This document shows positions 1 through 12,647 of a stretch of DNA of 64,000 bases, piece after piece. Source of the DNA: Porphyra umbilicalis (taxonomy: Eukaryota; Rhodophyta; Bangiophyceae; Bangiales; Bangiaceae); NCBI GenBank assembly GCA_002049455.2, contig KV918790.1:248001-312000 (forward strand). The letters run 5' to 3'. The notes under the pieces were generated by a model. The model did not search any database, had not been told where the DNA came from, and saw only the letters and a list, made by a program, of their open reading frames with translations. A program made the translations under genes and the position numbers. Within the stretch, counting starts at the first letter, position 1, and each line of letters starts with the position of its first letter.

Positions 1-1730
1 AGGGAATGTGTTGTCGACAAAAGGGGTACAAGGCAGCGTAGGGGGGTGCCGGGGGCGCTCGCTGTGACCAGCGCCCCCGGCGAGCGGCAGTGCTGTACGC
101 GACCGCCGCCGCGCAAAAGGAAGCGGCGTCCAAGGGCAGGGGCACGTCAAGTGGCAGAGCGGGTGTCGAGGCAGTGCCAAAGCCTGGCGACACACCGAAA
201 AAAGCCGGCGCTGGCCTTGGCGTCTCTGCGCCTGGCTTTTAAAGCCGTTCGACGCCCAGCTCCGACCACCCTTCACTCTCGCCCAGGCCGCCCAGCTCTC
301 CCAGGCCGCCCAGGCCGCCCAGCCCTCCCTGCCCTCCCAGTACCACCCACTCCACCCATGGCACACAGCCCGCCCTGCCCGCCCAGCACAGCCCTCAACC
401 GCCCAGCACCGCCTTTCGCTCCTGGCAGAGCCTAGGCGCGGCGGGAAGCCACAAGCACCGCTCCGCAGCCTCCAACAGGCCAAGAGACGCGAACCCAGCA
501 ACGCACACCCAGCAACGCGAACCCAACAGCAGACACCCAGCAGCTCCGCGCGGGCAACCCGCACCCAGTGCCCCAAAAGCCGGCTTCCCGCACAGCCGTC
601 CCTCTCGCCGGGCCAACGACCATCAACGCAGTCTGACGGCCTCAATGACGGTCGTGTGGGTCGGAAGGGGAGCGACGCCGCTGTCGGACGCAAAGGACAG
701 ACTCCAAGCCCTCCAGCACAAGACAAGGCAGCTTCAGGCGGGCACACACCGAGAGGAAAAACCGGCGGACCTCTCTCGCGGCCGACCCGCCCCCGGCAAG
801 GTGGCCGGGCGACGTTGACGACCGTCATGGGGGGGTGGGGGGGGGGGACGAGGGCCGCTGCGGGACACAGGACACGACGACCCCGTCAGCCTCCTCTATT
901 CTTGCTGGCCGTGCGTCAGAGCGATTTTCAACGACCTTTGTGCAGCCAATGAAGTTCCATCCTCAGTGCTTCTAGCCTCACGAAGCTGGATGAGTGGACG
1001 AAATCTCCCGCTTCGGAGCCCCCTTGCCAGGCCATCATCGACAACAGCCAGAACGAGCAGCAATTCACCAGCTCCGCGCCGGGAGATAATCGACCTTGAC
1101 CCTCGAGCCGGGCGCGGCATCCTTTTTCCCGGCTGGACCGAGCGGACAGTGAGGGACTCGCCCGTGGGCGTCAACGAGAAGAGAACGCTCCACGGGACTC
1201 CAACGTTGCAGGACATTGCGAGCACGGTGGTACGGGGCTCGCCAGCGGCCAAGTGCAGTCCAAACGACAGGGAACAACTCCCCTGCGAGAGGACGCATCC
1301 GACGTGGCGAGCGCCACGAGTCCCGCTAAATGGGCTCCCAATCCAGCGATTGATGTGTCTTCGCCGTGATTCAAGCGCCGAATGTGTTTCGTGTCACGGC
1401 CTGCTGCCATCTCTCGACTTGGTCGTGCGACTCCGCCTGGTCAACTGTCCCCGTTACGACCGTCCCAGCTTTGATCCCGTTCCTCCCCGTTGCCTCTCCG
1501 CTCTTCGTCGAGGTTCGTACGACGAATGTGAACGGCTTCACCCACCAACGTCGGGCTCCTTCTTTGCTCGCTGAATAATATGTAGCCCCCGTATCTATCT
1601 AAGTCCTTCAGGCGCCGGCTCCTCGGCTTCCAACAGGCTTCACATAGCTCCTCCCACCAATCAGGAACCCACACGTTGCAGGTCAAACGAGGTTCGTATG
1701 TGTAAAAAATCGACGTTGCTGGGTGTGCTC
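1..1730 (+). mobile_element. Right end of a PIF/Harbinger-type element (second copy, cut by window start)
   Basis: This segment is a diverged direct copy of about 59,790-61,539, the right arm of the large element described below. The match is clearest at 1,481-1,730 against 61,291-61,539: both share stretches such as the one before the TGTAGCCCCCG motif and both end in a near-identical 20-mer closing with TGTGCTC. It is followed directly by TAA, which would suit a 3-bp target duplication, but the other end lies outside the window. Reading frames here are shadows of the repeat; I see no gene. Confidence 0.7.
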
Positions 1731-2829
1731 TAATGGGGGACGGCGGAGTCACGGCCAGGGAGATGGCCTCCGCGGCCGCCGCCGCACGCGCGGGTCGGCG
1801 TCGGGTGACACACAGACAGGGTGCGCAGGGCGGGGCGTGGCAGCCGGCCACGGCCGCGTCGCGCCGCCATTTGGCTGCACTGACCGTGCCTCCGCGCCGT
1901 GCGGGAGTGCGGCCACTGGTGGCGGGCGCGCGCTCGGCACGGACGCGCACACCAAAGCGGATCGTGGCCGCCGTTGCGATCACTGCGCGTCGGGGCGGAC
2001 GGGGGCGACGCTGCCGCTGTCGGCCACACCCACCGCTGTGGCTGACGACTGCGACAGGCGCGAGGCACCCGCCCGCCGGCGACGCCGCCGCCAATACCAG
2101 GGCGGCCCGCGGCGCCGCGGCGGGCGGTCACTTGGGGGTAAGTGCGGGGGGGGGGGGAGGGCGCGCGCCCGTGTGTATCCGTGGCGACAGCGGCGCGTCT
2201 GCCCGTGGCGGCGGCGCGTCTGATGGCACGGGCATGCGGGTGACGACGCGGGGGACCTGCCGTCCGGGGCTGGTGCCGCCGCTGCCGCGGCCGCCGGTTG
2301 GTGATCACTAGCCGGCGACCGTGCGGCCGGGGGTGCCGCCGCCGACGCCGACGCCGACGCAGCGCACAACGTGTCTCCTCCGGGCGTCGCTGGGCGGCCA
2401 CGGCCGCGCCACGGGGGTGAGGTGGCGTCAACACTCACACCGCATCTGCGGTAACGTGTGCGGCGGTGGTGCCGCGCTCGTCGTCACGTGGCGCGACGAC
2501 CGGTGGCCGCTCGCCCTCAGGCGTCGCGTCGCCGTGTGTGGCGGTGTTGCCCTTTGCACCCCCTACTCGCCCGGTGCTCAATCCCGCCCCCCCCCCCCCC
2601 GCAGCATGAATGGCGCTGCATCCGCGGCGGAGCCGCCGCCGTCTCTGCTGCCGTCACCGCCACTGTGGCGGCCGCCGGCACCGCCGCGCGGCGGCGGCTG
2701 CGGCGAGGAGCACGGCACGAGTCGCGGCGGGCGGCCTCGCCGGATGTCGATCCCACGGACTTCCCACCAACGGCCCACTGACCTTTCGGCAAAAACTCTC
2801 TAGTGGCGCACGGCCGTCGGGATCCGCCA
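1731..2829. other. GC-rich spacer, no supported gene
   Basis: Several overlapping frames on both strands stay open only because the DNA is nearly stop-free. Their translations are Arg/Ala/Pro/Gly mixtures without a recognisable domain or a preferred strand. A 13-nt C run lies near 2,587-2,600. Nothing can be assigned. Confidence 0.5.
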
Positions 2830-4107
2830 CTGCGCAGTGCACCTCGTTGCTGGATCCACCACGAGCCCGATTCTGACACAAATTGCTCGTTCAAAACTTG
2901 CACGACCCCTCGTACACGCCTCTGTGGAGCGTTTTTCTCGTGCAAAACATGTTTTCACTTGCATACTTTTGCAGTCGAGCATTTTACACCGACTTTTTGG
3001 ATGCATCAGAAGCGTCTCTGGAAGCGCCTCCTATGGTGTACAGGGCCATAGTGTGAATGCCCGTATACAAACGTATGCAGATGCTCAACATGCGCGTGCG
3101 AGCTCTTCGTTTCTCTCAACGAGGCTGTTGCACGATTTCTGCACGCTGCATTAGGACACCCGTGTCGAAGCGCGTGTATTAAGTCCACCACGGGTGTCGA
3201 GGTGCTGCACGAGTACCGGGTTTTCACACTTAGCTCCCCCTTCTCTGCGACTTCACAGTACTTAATACCAGCCACCCGAGCGGCAACTGTCCCTGCGTGA
3301 ACGGCGAAAGGGTCTCGGTATTGTGAACTCACTTTCCACGAAGTTCTGTGACAATTGCCAAAGAACTGTACATCCCGTGCGGAGAAAGCGAGTTCCGACG
3401 CCCTCCACCCCGGGGGGGGTTGCCCTCCACCCCGGGGGGGGTTGCCCTCCACCCCGGGGGTGGTTGCCCTCCACCCCGGGGGGGGTTGCAGGGCTAGCGG
3501 CACGATATTCGCGTCGCTCTGCCGACTCTGTGCCGGTTGCCCACTGCTGTGCTTGCGGAGGGGGGGGGGGTTGGGCATTGCAGGAAAGGAGTGAACCAGG
3601 GCTGCACCCTCGCTTGCGAGGCGACGTTCTATTTCCTCTATTGGTACGAGAGAGCGGTGCTTGCTTGCTCTCGCAGGGACAGAAGGCCGCGAGAGCGTGT
3701 CAGCTGCGGCGGCGGCCAGAGCGGGTAAAGCCGGTAGAGAGGCGTCAGGCTGCGAAAACTGCCTGCTCTCTTCCCACCCACCGCCCCAGAGTGGGCGCAA
3801 CCTTCCTGTGCGCTAGCACACGATGGTGTCCTTCTTCGTATTTCTTGCCCTACTCGACACAGATCTGGTACTGAGGACCGCACCCGTTTAGTGTATCAAG
3901 TCGCACTTGTAAGAACTTGAGCGAACTTCATAGAGCTCTTAATCACGCCCTAATCTCGTCGCCACCACGCCACAACGAGTGTCTTGAGCGGGATACGAGC
4001 AAACACTCTCAGCGCGCGAGCAGGAGCCCGTTTTCAACGAGCGTTTACGAGCAATTTGAGTCAGAACCGGGCTCGTGGTGGATCCAGCAACGAGGTGCAC
4101 TGCGCTG
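2830..4107. mobile_element. 1.27-kb terminal-inverted-repeat element, non-autonomous
   Basis: Positions 2,833-2,890 and 4,047-4,104 are inverted repeats of 58 bp with only a few mismatches, both opening with CGCAGTGCACCTCGTTGCTG. The element is flanked on both sides by CTG (2,830-2,832 and 4,105-4,107), a possible 3-bp target-site duplication. The interior has lower GC than its surroundings and no convincing coding frame, so it is probably a deletion derivative mobilised in trans. The 3-bp duplication would suit the PIF/Harbinger superfamily, but the termini do not match those of the large element further right. Confidence 0.75.
3400..3487 (+). repeat. 22-bp tandem repeat, four units
   Basis: Four consecutive 22-nt units (3,400, 3,422, 3,444, 3,466) each contain CCCTCCACCCC followed by a G run and TT. 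The third unit has one G-to-T change. It lies inside the 1.27-kb inverted-repeat element. Each unit pairs C and G tracts and could fold on itself. Confidence 0.9.
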
Positions 4108-4121
4108 GCGGCTGTGCGGGC

Positions 4122-4614
4122 GCCATGAGACCAAGTCTATGATACAGTATCGGTGCGCCATTTCGCCATTCTGCGACGGCGGATGGCAAAGGGCATCTCT
4201 ATCAGTGCGCCATTTCGCCATATTCCTCGCCATTGCGCCGTCGCCTTCGCCAAATCTGCACAGGATACATACATAGCGAGAAGGATATGTAGCAAATGAT
4301 ACTCTCTTCGCTAAGTACGTGGGCCAATGGCATGACGGGTGACAGGTGTCTCGTGTCCATCAGGATTGAAGTTGTCAAAGGCCCCATCCCTCAGCGACCC
4401 CATGTGGGGACTTGATACATTGCAAAGCGATCTCTTGTGCCGGAGGGTTCTCCTTTATCCATTCAGGAGGGCATGGGCCATCGAAGCGGGTGATGGGGCT
4501 CCACTTATGGATATGGCGAAGAACTTGGCTGATAGAGATGCGCTGTGCTATCGCCCAAACATATGGTGAAATGGCGACAGCGCAATGGCGCACGGCTAGA
4601 CTTGTTCTGATGGC
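4122..4614. mobile_element. MITE-like element, family A copy 1
   Basis: The outer 19 nt (GCCATGAGACCAAGTCTAT at 4,122-4,140) match the reverse complement of 4,596-4,614 with three mismatches. Just inside, short words such as GTGCGCCATTTCGCCAT repeat. A related copy lies at about 5,101-5,559, sharing the ends and parts of the interior (CAAATCTG, GTGG-CCAAT). No coding frame is credible. Confidence 0.55.
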
Positions 4615-4695
4615 AGCTGCCTGCAGGCGCGGCGGCCGGGCGCCGCTCCGACAAACGGCGGACCCACCGGGATGGGTCTCGCGGCGGCGCTGGAG

Positions 4696-5075
4696 CCGCC
4701 ACCGCGCAGTGATGACTAACCGGGGGTGGGACACAAACGCCATTTTGGGCCATGTGGACCCACGTTCGGTCACGGAATCGGCCTGTGCGGGGTCATACAC
4801 GCAGATTTTTTCCACAAACCTTTGTGGATGATACTTCCTGTCTTCTGGGGTTGGACGTCTTTACACCTCCAGAAGCGTCTCGACGAGAGGAAGAGCATTG
4901 CGCCGAGTCTGGCCGCCCAAGTGGACAGGAAGTGCGCTTCACAAAGGTTTGTGGGAAAAATCTGCCTGTGTGGACCCCGCACAGGCCGATTCCGTGACCG
5001 AATGTGGGTCCACCTGGCCCAAAATGGCATTTGTGTCCCCCCCCCGGTTAGTCACCACTGCGCCGTGGCGGCGGC
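4696..5075. mobile_element. Foldback element with ~145-bp inverted arms
   Basis: The left arm (about 4,696-4,840) and the right arm (about 4,925-5,075) are near-perfect reverse complements. Both contain the GACTAACCGGGGG motif, a CGGAATCGGCCTGTG-type stretch and CCACAAACCTT. The short centre holds AGAAGCGTCTCGACGAGAGG. It sits between two copies of family A. Half of the same element recurs at 14,251-14,460. Confidence 0.8.
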
Positions 5076-5100
5076 AGCGGCAGCGGCGGCGGTGGCAGTC

Positions 5101-5559
5101 ATCATGAGATCAAGTCTATCAGTGTGCCATTTTGCCATCCGATGGCCAAGGGTATCTCTATCGGGAGGTCATTTTGCCATATCCTGCGCCATATTGCTAT
5201 CCTTCGCGCCAAATCTGTGCAGGTTAGCCAGAAGGAGAGCTATAGCCATCCTTTGTGCCAAAGACGTGGACCAATAGAACGACGAGCAACAGCGTCTCTC
5301 AAACGCACCAGTTCGGAATTGTTGTGGCTACCTTACCACAGGCCCTCTGTGCGCGGACTTCGAACCATGCAAGGCGATCATCTGTGCTGGAAGGTGCTTT
5401 GCGAGTCATCCGAGAGGTATGGGCCTCCAGAAGGGGGTGAGCAGCTGGATTGGCATATAAAGCACAAGAATTGACCGATGAGATGCTCTTGGCCATAGCC
5501 AAAAGATATAGCCAGATGGCAATAGCACAATGGCCCACGGATAGACTTGCTCTGACTGC
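5101..5559. mobile_element. MITE-like element, family A copy 2
   Basis: It has the same organisation as the copy at 4,122-4,614: inverted ends around AAGTCTAT (5,101-5,119 against 5,541-5,559) and shared internal words. The two copies are strongly diverged, so these are not recent insertions. Confidence 0.5.
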
Positions 5560-5608
5560 GTTGATGATCAAGGGCGGCGGTGACTGCCGCGGTGTGGTGA
5601 AATTGTCA

Positions 5609-5613
<5 letters not shown>

Positions 5614-5656
<43 letters not shown>
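5614..5656 (+). repeat. (GCC)n microsatellite
   Basis: About fourteen uninterrupted GCC triplets lie just outside the right end of the family A element. No gene is associated. Confidence 0.95.
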
Positions 5657-5657
<1 letters not shown>

Positions 5658-6467
5658 GCGGCCGACGACCTACTGCAGGTATCCATGCGTCGCCAATCAG
5701 ATGTCAACCGTGGTCCGCCGCCACGAGCGCGTGACGACCGACCGCGCCGGCGGAGCGCCGTGGGGGACACGGAGTAAACAAAAAGAACAGGTGGATGCTC
5801 TTGGGAACAACACACCGGCGGATACTCCGACTATCAGGGGAGAAGCCCACACAAAAGAAGAAGGATGAGAAAGACACCGCGCAGGAGGAAAGAAAACAGA
5901 AATAGAGGCACAGCGGCCACCGCAACGCCATGGCAAAAGAAAATGTGAAAGAAGGAATGAGAAAGAATAGAAAAAAAAAAGAAGGACAAGAGCTCCAGGG
6001 ACGCGGCCACGGGGGATGGGTCTCCCCCAGAGGGCAAGTCAAACCTCACCCCGCGCCCGCGTCTCCGCCAGCAGATGTCGGCTGGGGGGGGGGATTCGCT
6101 CGACTCCCGCACTCCCCAGCCGGCCGCTAGGCCCCCGCACCGCCACCGCCGTCGCATCATCGTCGCCGTCCCGTCGCCGCCATCCGTCCGCCCGTCGTGC
6201 CGCGCCCGCGGCGGCGGCCGGGGGGAGGGGAGGTAGGTGCAGTGCACCCCTCCCCCCCCCGCGCACCGCCGCAGGCCCTACCACGCGCGCGCGCGTCGTC
6301 GCGCGCGTCGCGCGCCCCCAAAACACGCCGACTCACCCGCACACCCCACAGCCCCATAGTTAACACTCAAGACGCCTACAAAACGGCGTCGGTTGGCCGC
6401 CGCCACCGCACCGCGGGGGCGGTCGCCATCCGCTGCGACCACCACTCCACCAGCACCTACTCCCCCC
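5657..6467. other. Spacer, 3' flank of the MYB gene
   Basis: There is no supported gene. The stretch at 5,920-5,990 is purine-rich (AAAGAA and GAAAAAAAAAAGAAGG type) and unusually poor in GC for this window. The 3' untranslated region of the minus-strand MYB gene is expected in the right-hand part. Confidence 0.4.
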
Positions 6468-8412
6468 TCATCCAACCTCACGTCTTGGTGCTGCCCAGCG
6501 CGGCGGCGAGCAGCCCAAACGGGGCGTCTTCCCCGCCCCCCCCCCCGCCCCCCCCCCCGTCGGTCCGTCTTCGGCAAAGCACGAGGCGACAAAGCGGGCA
6601 CCGTCTGCGCCATCGGCGCCGGCGCCGCCCTCGTCCATGGCCAAATCGCCGACGGCCGTCAGCATCTCCAAGTCGGCCGCCGCATCCGAGGGCGGCCGCG
6701 CGACCGAGCCCGCCGCGACCGCGGCGGTCGCCTCGGGCGTCGCGAGCGTGCGGTCGCTCAGCAGCGACTGCTGCAGCTGGAGGGCGGCGCCAAACGCTTC
6801 ACACTCGGCCTGCGTCGTGCCCGCGTCGACGGCCGCGTCCAAGTCGAGCGTGTCCAGAAAGTCGAGGTACGGGTCAACGAGGACGGGCGGCGTGTCCGTG
6901 AGCATATCCGCACAGTCTGTGACGCGGAGCACCGCGGGTGGGGTGGGCGACAGCAGCGCCGCCGCAGCGGCCGCCGCCATTGCCGCCGCCGAGGCGGTGG
7001 ACCCGGCGGCGGCGGCCGCGGCCGCAGCCGCCGCCGACCGCGCGCCCGGCCCGAGGCCGACGAAGTCCATGTCATCGCTCGCCCCGCCCCGCCCCCCCCG
7101 GTAGGGGGACAGCCCATCATCGGCAATGCGCGGGTAGTGCAGCTGCGTCGGCGTCGGCGGCGTCGTCGGGCTGCCCGGCACGCGGAGGCCGGGGACGGCC
7201 CCCCACAGGTCGTCGAGCGACGCGCCCGCGTCGCTCATCGAGCCAACGTCTGTCGGCGCCGCGCTCGTCGTGGCCATGGACGGGGAGGCGCCGTGGGGCA
7301 GCGCGAGCGTCAATGACGGGGGCGCAAACGGCCCGCCGACGCCCATCGACGACCGGCCGCCGTAAAAGGGCGACGGGACGGCCAGGCGGGGCGACGCAGC
7401 CGCGTCCGACGCCATAGACGCAAGGTCGTCGAGGCAGCTGCTCGCGGAGCTCGGTGCGCTCACGCTGCTGCACCCGCGGCCGCGGCCGCTGCTGCCACTG
7501 CCCCGACCATTGCCAATGTCGACGGTGCCGTCCCCCCCCCCCTCGGCGCGTTGTTTGGCCAACCGCGCGAGGCGCATGAGGTACTTTTGGAGGTGCGTGC
7601 GCACCTGCTTGGCGGTGCGGGTGCGGACCACCTCCGAGACGGCCACATAATTCTTCTCCCCGTGCAGGCGGATGCCTTCGAGGAAGCGCGCGTGCTCATC
7701 CTCCCCCCAGTAGCGCGTCTGGCCGGGCTTGACGGGTTCCCGGCGGGAGCGGGCGGCAGACGAGCCGCCGCCGCCGCCGCCACCGCCGCCAGCCGTCGGG
7801 TTGCGCTTGCGGCTGCTGAGGCTGACCGTGCCGAGGAGGGCACCGACGCCGACGAGGGCGCCCGCCGATGAGGTGCCCTTCTTGCGGACGACCTTGCGCG
7901 GCTGCAGGGCGACGCCGGCCTTGGCGGGAGGGGGGGGGGGGCTGCCGCCGGCGCGCCCGCCGGCCGACGGGGGGGTAGACGCCCGCGGCGCGCTCGCCAT
8001 CCCGGGCACCGTCGTGGTCGTCGACGCGCCCCGCACCGCCGCCGCCGCCGCCACGCCAATCGCTGGTGACGGCGGCGTTGCGGCAGGCGGCGACTTGGCG
8101 ACCGACGCCGCGGGGGGTGCGGGGCAGACGCCCGCCGCGCCAGAGGCGGCCCGCGCCGAGGGCGGCGGCAGCACGCCGCCCGTTGCCTTGGCCGCCACCG
8201 TTGGCGCCGGCGTTCTCGGCCGGGGCGCCCCCGTGCGTGGCGACGGCGGCGGCGGGGGGGTGGGGGCGGCGCGCTTGGGGGGGGGAGCCACGGGCGCTCG
8301 TTCTTGCTTGACCGCCGCAGCAGGCGTTGCCTTTGGCGCCGCCGACAGGGCGACGGGCGCTGCAAGGAGGGAAGGGGTGGTTGCCGGGGCGCCCTTGCCC
8401 GCCGCCCCTGCC

Positions 8413-8443
<31 letters not shown>

Positions 8444-8786
8444 TGGCGGCCTCCACCACCGCCGCGTCGCCGCCGGCCGTCGGCGCCACCGCCAGTGGCG
8501 GCGTCATCGTGATTGCCGCCTCTACCCCGGACCTGGCCGCGTCCACTCCCAAGCCACCCGCAGCGGCCGCCGCCGCTCGCATATCCCGAAGCACCGCCTG
8601 GTACTGCCGCAGCTGCGCTTGGAGGCCCTCAATCCGCGCGCTGTTCCGCGCCACAACCGCGTCGAGGGCGTTGGGGATCTTGGGGGCGGCCGCCCCGCCA
8701 CAGACGGCGGCGGGGCTCGACGCGCCGCCGACCGGCAGGTGGGGCGCCGCCGGCGCTGGCGGCGGCACCACCGTCGGGCCCGCCAT
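6468..8786 (-). CDS. MYB-like transcription factor, single repeat with RTHLQKYL motif
   Basis: This is a predicted nuclear DNA-binding protein of about 772 residues in one uninterrupted frame. A single MYB/SANT repeat lies at about residues 355-411: it opens with TRYWGEDEHARFLEGI, continues through YVAVSEVVRTR and ends with QVRTHLQKYLMRL. The last stretch corresponds to the SHAQKYF-class third helix of plant and algal MYB-related factors. The flanks are low complexity: Ala/Pro/Thr-rich on the N side and Ser/Gly/Ala-rich acidic segments on the C side, typical of activation regions. The start was set at the ATG at 8,784-8,786, which begins a helical, heptad-like stretch (ARIEGLQAQLRQYQAVLRDM). 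The frame is open further upstream to 9,569, but that part is Pro/Arg compositional noise. The target and pathway cannot be read from the sequence. Confidence 0.85.
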
Positions 8787-11700
8787 GGCGGCCACCCGAC
8801 GTGGAGGCCCGGCCTCCTGCCCGTGGACGCAATGCCGGCGGGGCAGAGGGACGGCGATCGGGTCGGTGGGGGGAGGGGGGGGGGTGTGGGGAGCGTGTGG
8901 ACGGGTCGAATCAACTGCTGGTGATCTGCACGGGCGGTGCGCAAAAAAGGGGTGGTGGTGGTGGCGGTGGCGGTGGCGGCGGTCGCGGTGTCGGCAGCGG
9001 CGGCCCACACCGTATCGGGGACGCGGCCAACGCCGTGGTAGGAGCAGACGGTTGGTGGAGCGTGGCAAACGGGCGTTTGTCGGGGGTGCAGCCGACGCGT
9101 CCACCGGCCCAGGTGGCGTTGCCAGTCGGCGTGGCGGCTCCCCCACCGGCGGCGGGCGGGCGGACGGGGCGGCAGGTCGTGGCGGCCGCCGGCGGACACG
9201 GCGGTCACCGGCGGCAGCGGCAGCGGTCGTAGCACAACCCCCCGGCGGGCCTGCGCCGGCGTCCTCTCCTCCGCGCAGCGATTGCGGTGACGCCGGCGAC
9301 GGTCGTGGGACGGTCGTGGGGAGGCGGGGGGCCGTCCGCGCGGGGGCCCCGGGGTGCCGCACCGGCTCGGAGGCAGGAACCCCCGTCCTGTTCCTTCTCC
9401 CCCCCTCACCCCCGACCGGACGTATGTGAGAGCCCAATCCACGCCGGCGGGGGCGCGCGTTGAAAGGGGTCTGCGTGCCCTGCTCCCCCGCCTCCCTCTG
9501 GCCCTTTCTCCTCCTTCCCCCCCCCTGCGACGCGGTCGCTGCGGGCGCACCGTGCGGTGGGGGACCCACGCGGGGCGATATCTCACAGCCGGTCGCGCCG
9601 GCGCCGGCCCCCCACCGCAGCGCGGCCGCCTCGCGAGGCCGCCGCGTGGCCGCCTTGAACGGGCACGTCGAGACGCGTCGGCGAGGCCGCGGCGGTTGGC
9701 GCCGCGGCGGTGGGTCGGTCTACCCGGCTTGGTGGTCGGCTGGGCGGCTGCTGGCTGGTCGGCCGACCGCCCTGCCGCCGTTCCGGTGCGGGGGGCGTCT
9801 GACCAGCCCCCCACACCCACCTCCGTTGAGGCCTGTGGCGGCTGAACGGGAAGGACAAATCTGGGGGGTGCGCGCCGGGCCCACACCCTCATGCCGCAGA
9901 CGGCGGCCGGCAAGGGTTTTCGGACGCCACCGGGAGGGCCATCCGGGTGCCCGCGCGGAGCGTTGAGCACCACCACGCACACGCCAGTCGTCCCCTCCCT
10001 CGGGCAATGCTTCCCAGTGGGGCCCCTCAGGCAACCCGCCGAGCACCCAATCTCGTCAAAAATGCGCAGAGAGGGGGCGGCCACTCCCCCGGGTGGCGGG
10101 TGCAGACCGATCGCGAAGGGCAGCCCACGCTGCTGCAGCCCGGAAGCAGCACTGCCGACTTGCAGAACGGCCTCGGGCATCACCCGCTGCTGCTCGTTCG
10201 CGTGCGCTGCTGAAGGGGGTGAGAGAGGGGTTTGGGGCCGATTGAGCGCCCTCGCGCGGGGGCGGGCTTCCGCGAGGTTGAACGTCGGGAGATACACGAT
10301 TCCGGTGCCTCTGAGGGGGGTCGGCCCAACCCGGCCGTGCGGGCCTCGCGAGCTCGAGTCGCCCCCTCCACCCCCCTCTGCCTTGGCGGCGGCGCCGACG
10401 GTGGGATGAGGCGTGGCGCCCTCCCGGTCCGTGGTCCGGTCCACGGACCCCTGCGGATGTGTCACCGCCGAGGCGGGTCAGGCGGGGGGCCTCGCCAGCC
10501 GGCGGGGTGGCCCGCTCCGTGTTTGGCGCACTTGAGTCAACCGTGGAGTCGCGCAGACCCGCAGACACGCGTCTGCCAGATTCGATTTCACGACAGGTGA
10601 CGGAGAAAAAACCGGTGACGGCGGCCGCCAAGTCCCCCACCGCGCCGAATCGAGCGGGGATCAATCCTGGCCACAAGCCCTCGGATCCGGGCGTGGCGGC
10701 TTGCGGCGGGCTAGTGAGGGCAACGGCCAGGTGGGCCCTTCTGCAGCCGTCAGCACAAAGACGGAGGGCTCTCCTCGGGCCAACACAGCGGATCGGCAGG
10801 GGCCCACCGGTCGAAGCAGTTGGAGATGCGCAGCTGCGCCCCGTCTGGCCCGCCCAGTTTCGGCGTTTTCAGCGGGTCAGCTCTGCCTCTTCCAAGTCCG
10901 AGGGGTGGGTGCTCCCGAGGCGGGGGCCCCAACGGAGGCTTGCGACCGCCGCCAGGGAGGCGGCCCAGCCGCCCCCTTCGTTTACTGTGGGCGCCGCTTG
11001 GGCAAAGAAGTTCGAGGTGGCGTTGGAGGGAAAGCACGGCACCGAGACCCTCCCCTCTTACCCCAACCTTGGCGGCGGTTTCGGTTGAGACTACGCATTC
11101 CACCGTTTGTGCGGGATCAACGACCAGTTCACAGCTGGCGTTTCGGCTGTTGCAGTCGCGTTCTTAGGGAGTGTACAGTACAGTCAGGAGAGCGCCTGTA
11201 TTGTGTATCCCACTAACAGGGACACCTGCCAGCACGTGGAATCGCCTCCCCAGCCAATCATACCGCGATTTCTTGCACCAGATATGTTCTTGAGTGTCCA
11301 CTTTTTCTGGGAAGCACAAGAACAACAGGTCTACCTGGAGAGCTCGCCCTGGCCCGCATGTAGGGGAGACTGTTTACAGAACGACCAAAACATAGCCCCC
11401 CACGCTGATGAACGAATGTATTCAATACAAAATTTCCTGTCTCAATCGAGAGACTATGCCTGTAAGTATTCTGGCACTGTTCCGCCTACCGCGGATCGCT
11501 CTTGAATTTCCATCATGGTGCCAAAGGGTGGTTTGGACGTCCTCCCTGTCCCTTCTCCTTTGGGAACAAGGCCTTGCAGCATGTCCCGAGTGACTGGTGG
11601 TGGGCAGCGTGGTCATCGCCCCCGCCGCGGCCGCCGCTGGGAGCAGCGTCGGCGGCTGTGTACGCTGCGCGTGGTGGAGAGCAGGAGGGAGCAGCATGTG

Positions 11701-12647
11701 GCGGCAGAAGAGGCACGCCACGACAATGACGCGGGCGCCGCCGGCGCCGTCGGCGTCGTCTGTGGACACGGGCTGTGGTGTGCGCATGGACGCGGGCACC
11801 ATGCGGTCGGCAATGACCCCCCCCCCCCCGTGGCCCCCCCCCCGCCCCGCGCCAAAAAAACTGCCATCGACGTGCGGTGGTGCCGCCGTGTGGCCGCTGG
11901 CGTCACGACCACGGCTGCAGCCTCCACGCGCAGGGGGTCGTGTGCTCGTGGGGGGCGGCGCGAATGAACCTCACCAACCCAGTGGAGCTTCGTGGGCGGT
12001 GGCGCTGCCGCGGCGGGTCTTGTGTGTCGTCGCTCGTCGTCTTGCCGCTGTCGTTGGCGGCGCGCGCGGCGGCGGCACCGGCGGCACTGCGCCGCCGCCT
12101 TGGACGGCCGGCCGCCGAGCATCCCCTGTTGGGCCCTCCGAGCCGTGCAGGCACGCGGCCCCAAGGGCGCCCGCGGTGCCACCTCCCGTGGTCGTGCTCG
12201 CCGCGTCGCCCCGTGCGGCTGTTTGGCCACTTGCACCGCCCGGCCACGTCGAGCTCCGCGCTGTGTGGAGGGCGGGGGGGGCGGCAACCGCGCCGGGAGC
12301 CAGGGGGGTCCCACCAGGCTGTCGCCGCGGGTGGGTGTGGCGGCGGATAGGGTTGCTCCTGTCCCGCTAGGGGGAGAGAAGGGGGTGTGACTGGAAGAGC
12401 AAGGGGCGTAGGGGGGCGAGCGGCGGCACCACCAGCGACCCGCCCGTGTGGGTTGACAACCTCGTCTGCGTGCGCAAGCAAACGGTTCGGCGTTGCTACG
12501 TTTACGCTCCGCCCGACCCGTCGCATCCATCGCGTTCCGACGCGTGCCGTGCCGGCCGCCTGAAACGGGCACGCACCCCCCCACCCACCCGCCATGCAGG
12601 GGCGCTTGTTTCCCCGCGCGCACCCCCGCGCCCCCCCCGCGCCCCCC
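8787..12647. other. 3.9-kb spacer without a supported gene
   Basis: Long frames exist on both strands but none shows a family signature. The best-looking stretch is a minus frame at roughly 9,850-10,330, whose translation has ordinary amino-acid variety (for example IVYLPTFNLAEARPRARAL). It reads into the MYB gene upstream region and could be an unrecognised exon or 5' leader. Nearer to 11,100-11,500 the composition drops in GC and no frame persists. Confidence 0.35.

Noticed and set aside
7729..9429. 566-codon plus frame opposite the MYB gene
   Set aside because: It is antisense to a gene with a clear MYB repeat, and its Gly/Ala composition mirrors the codon bias of that gene.
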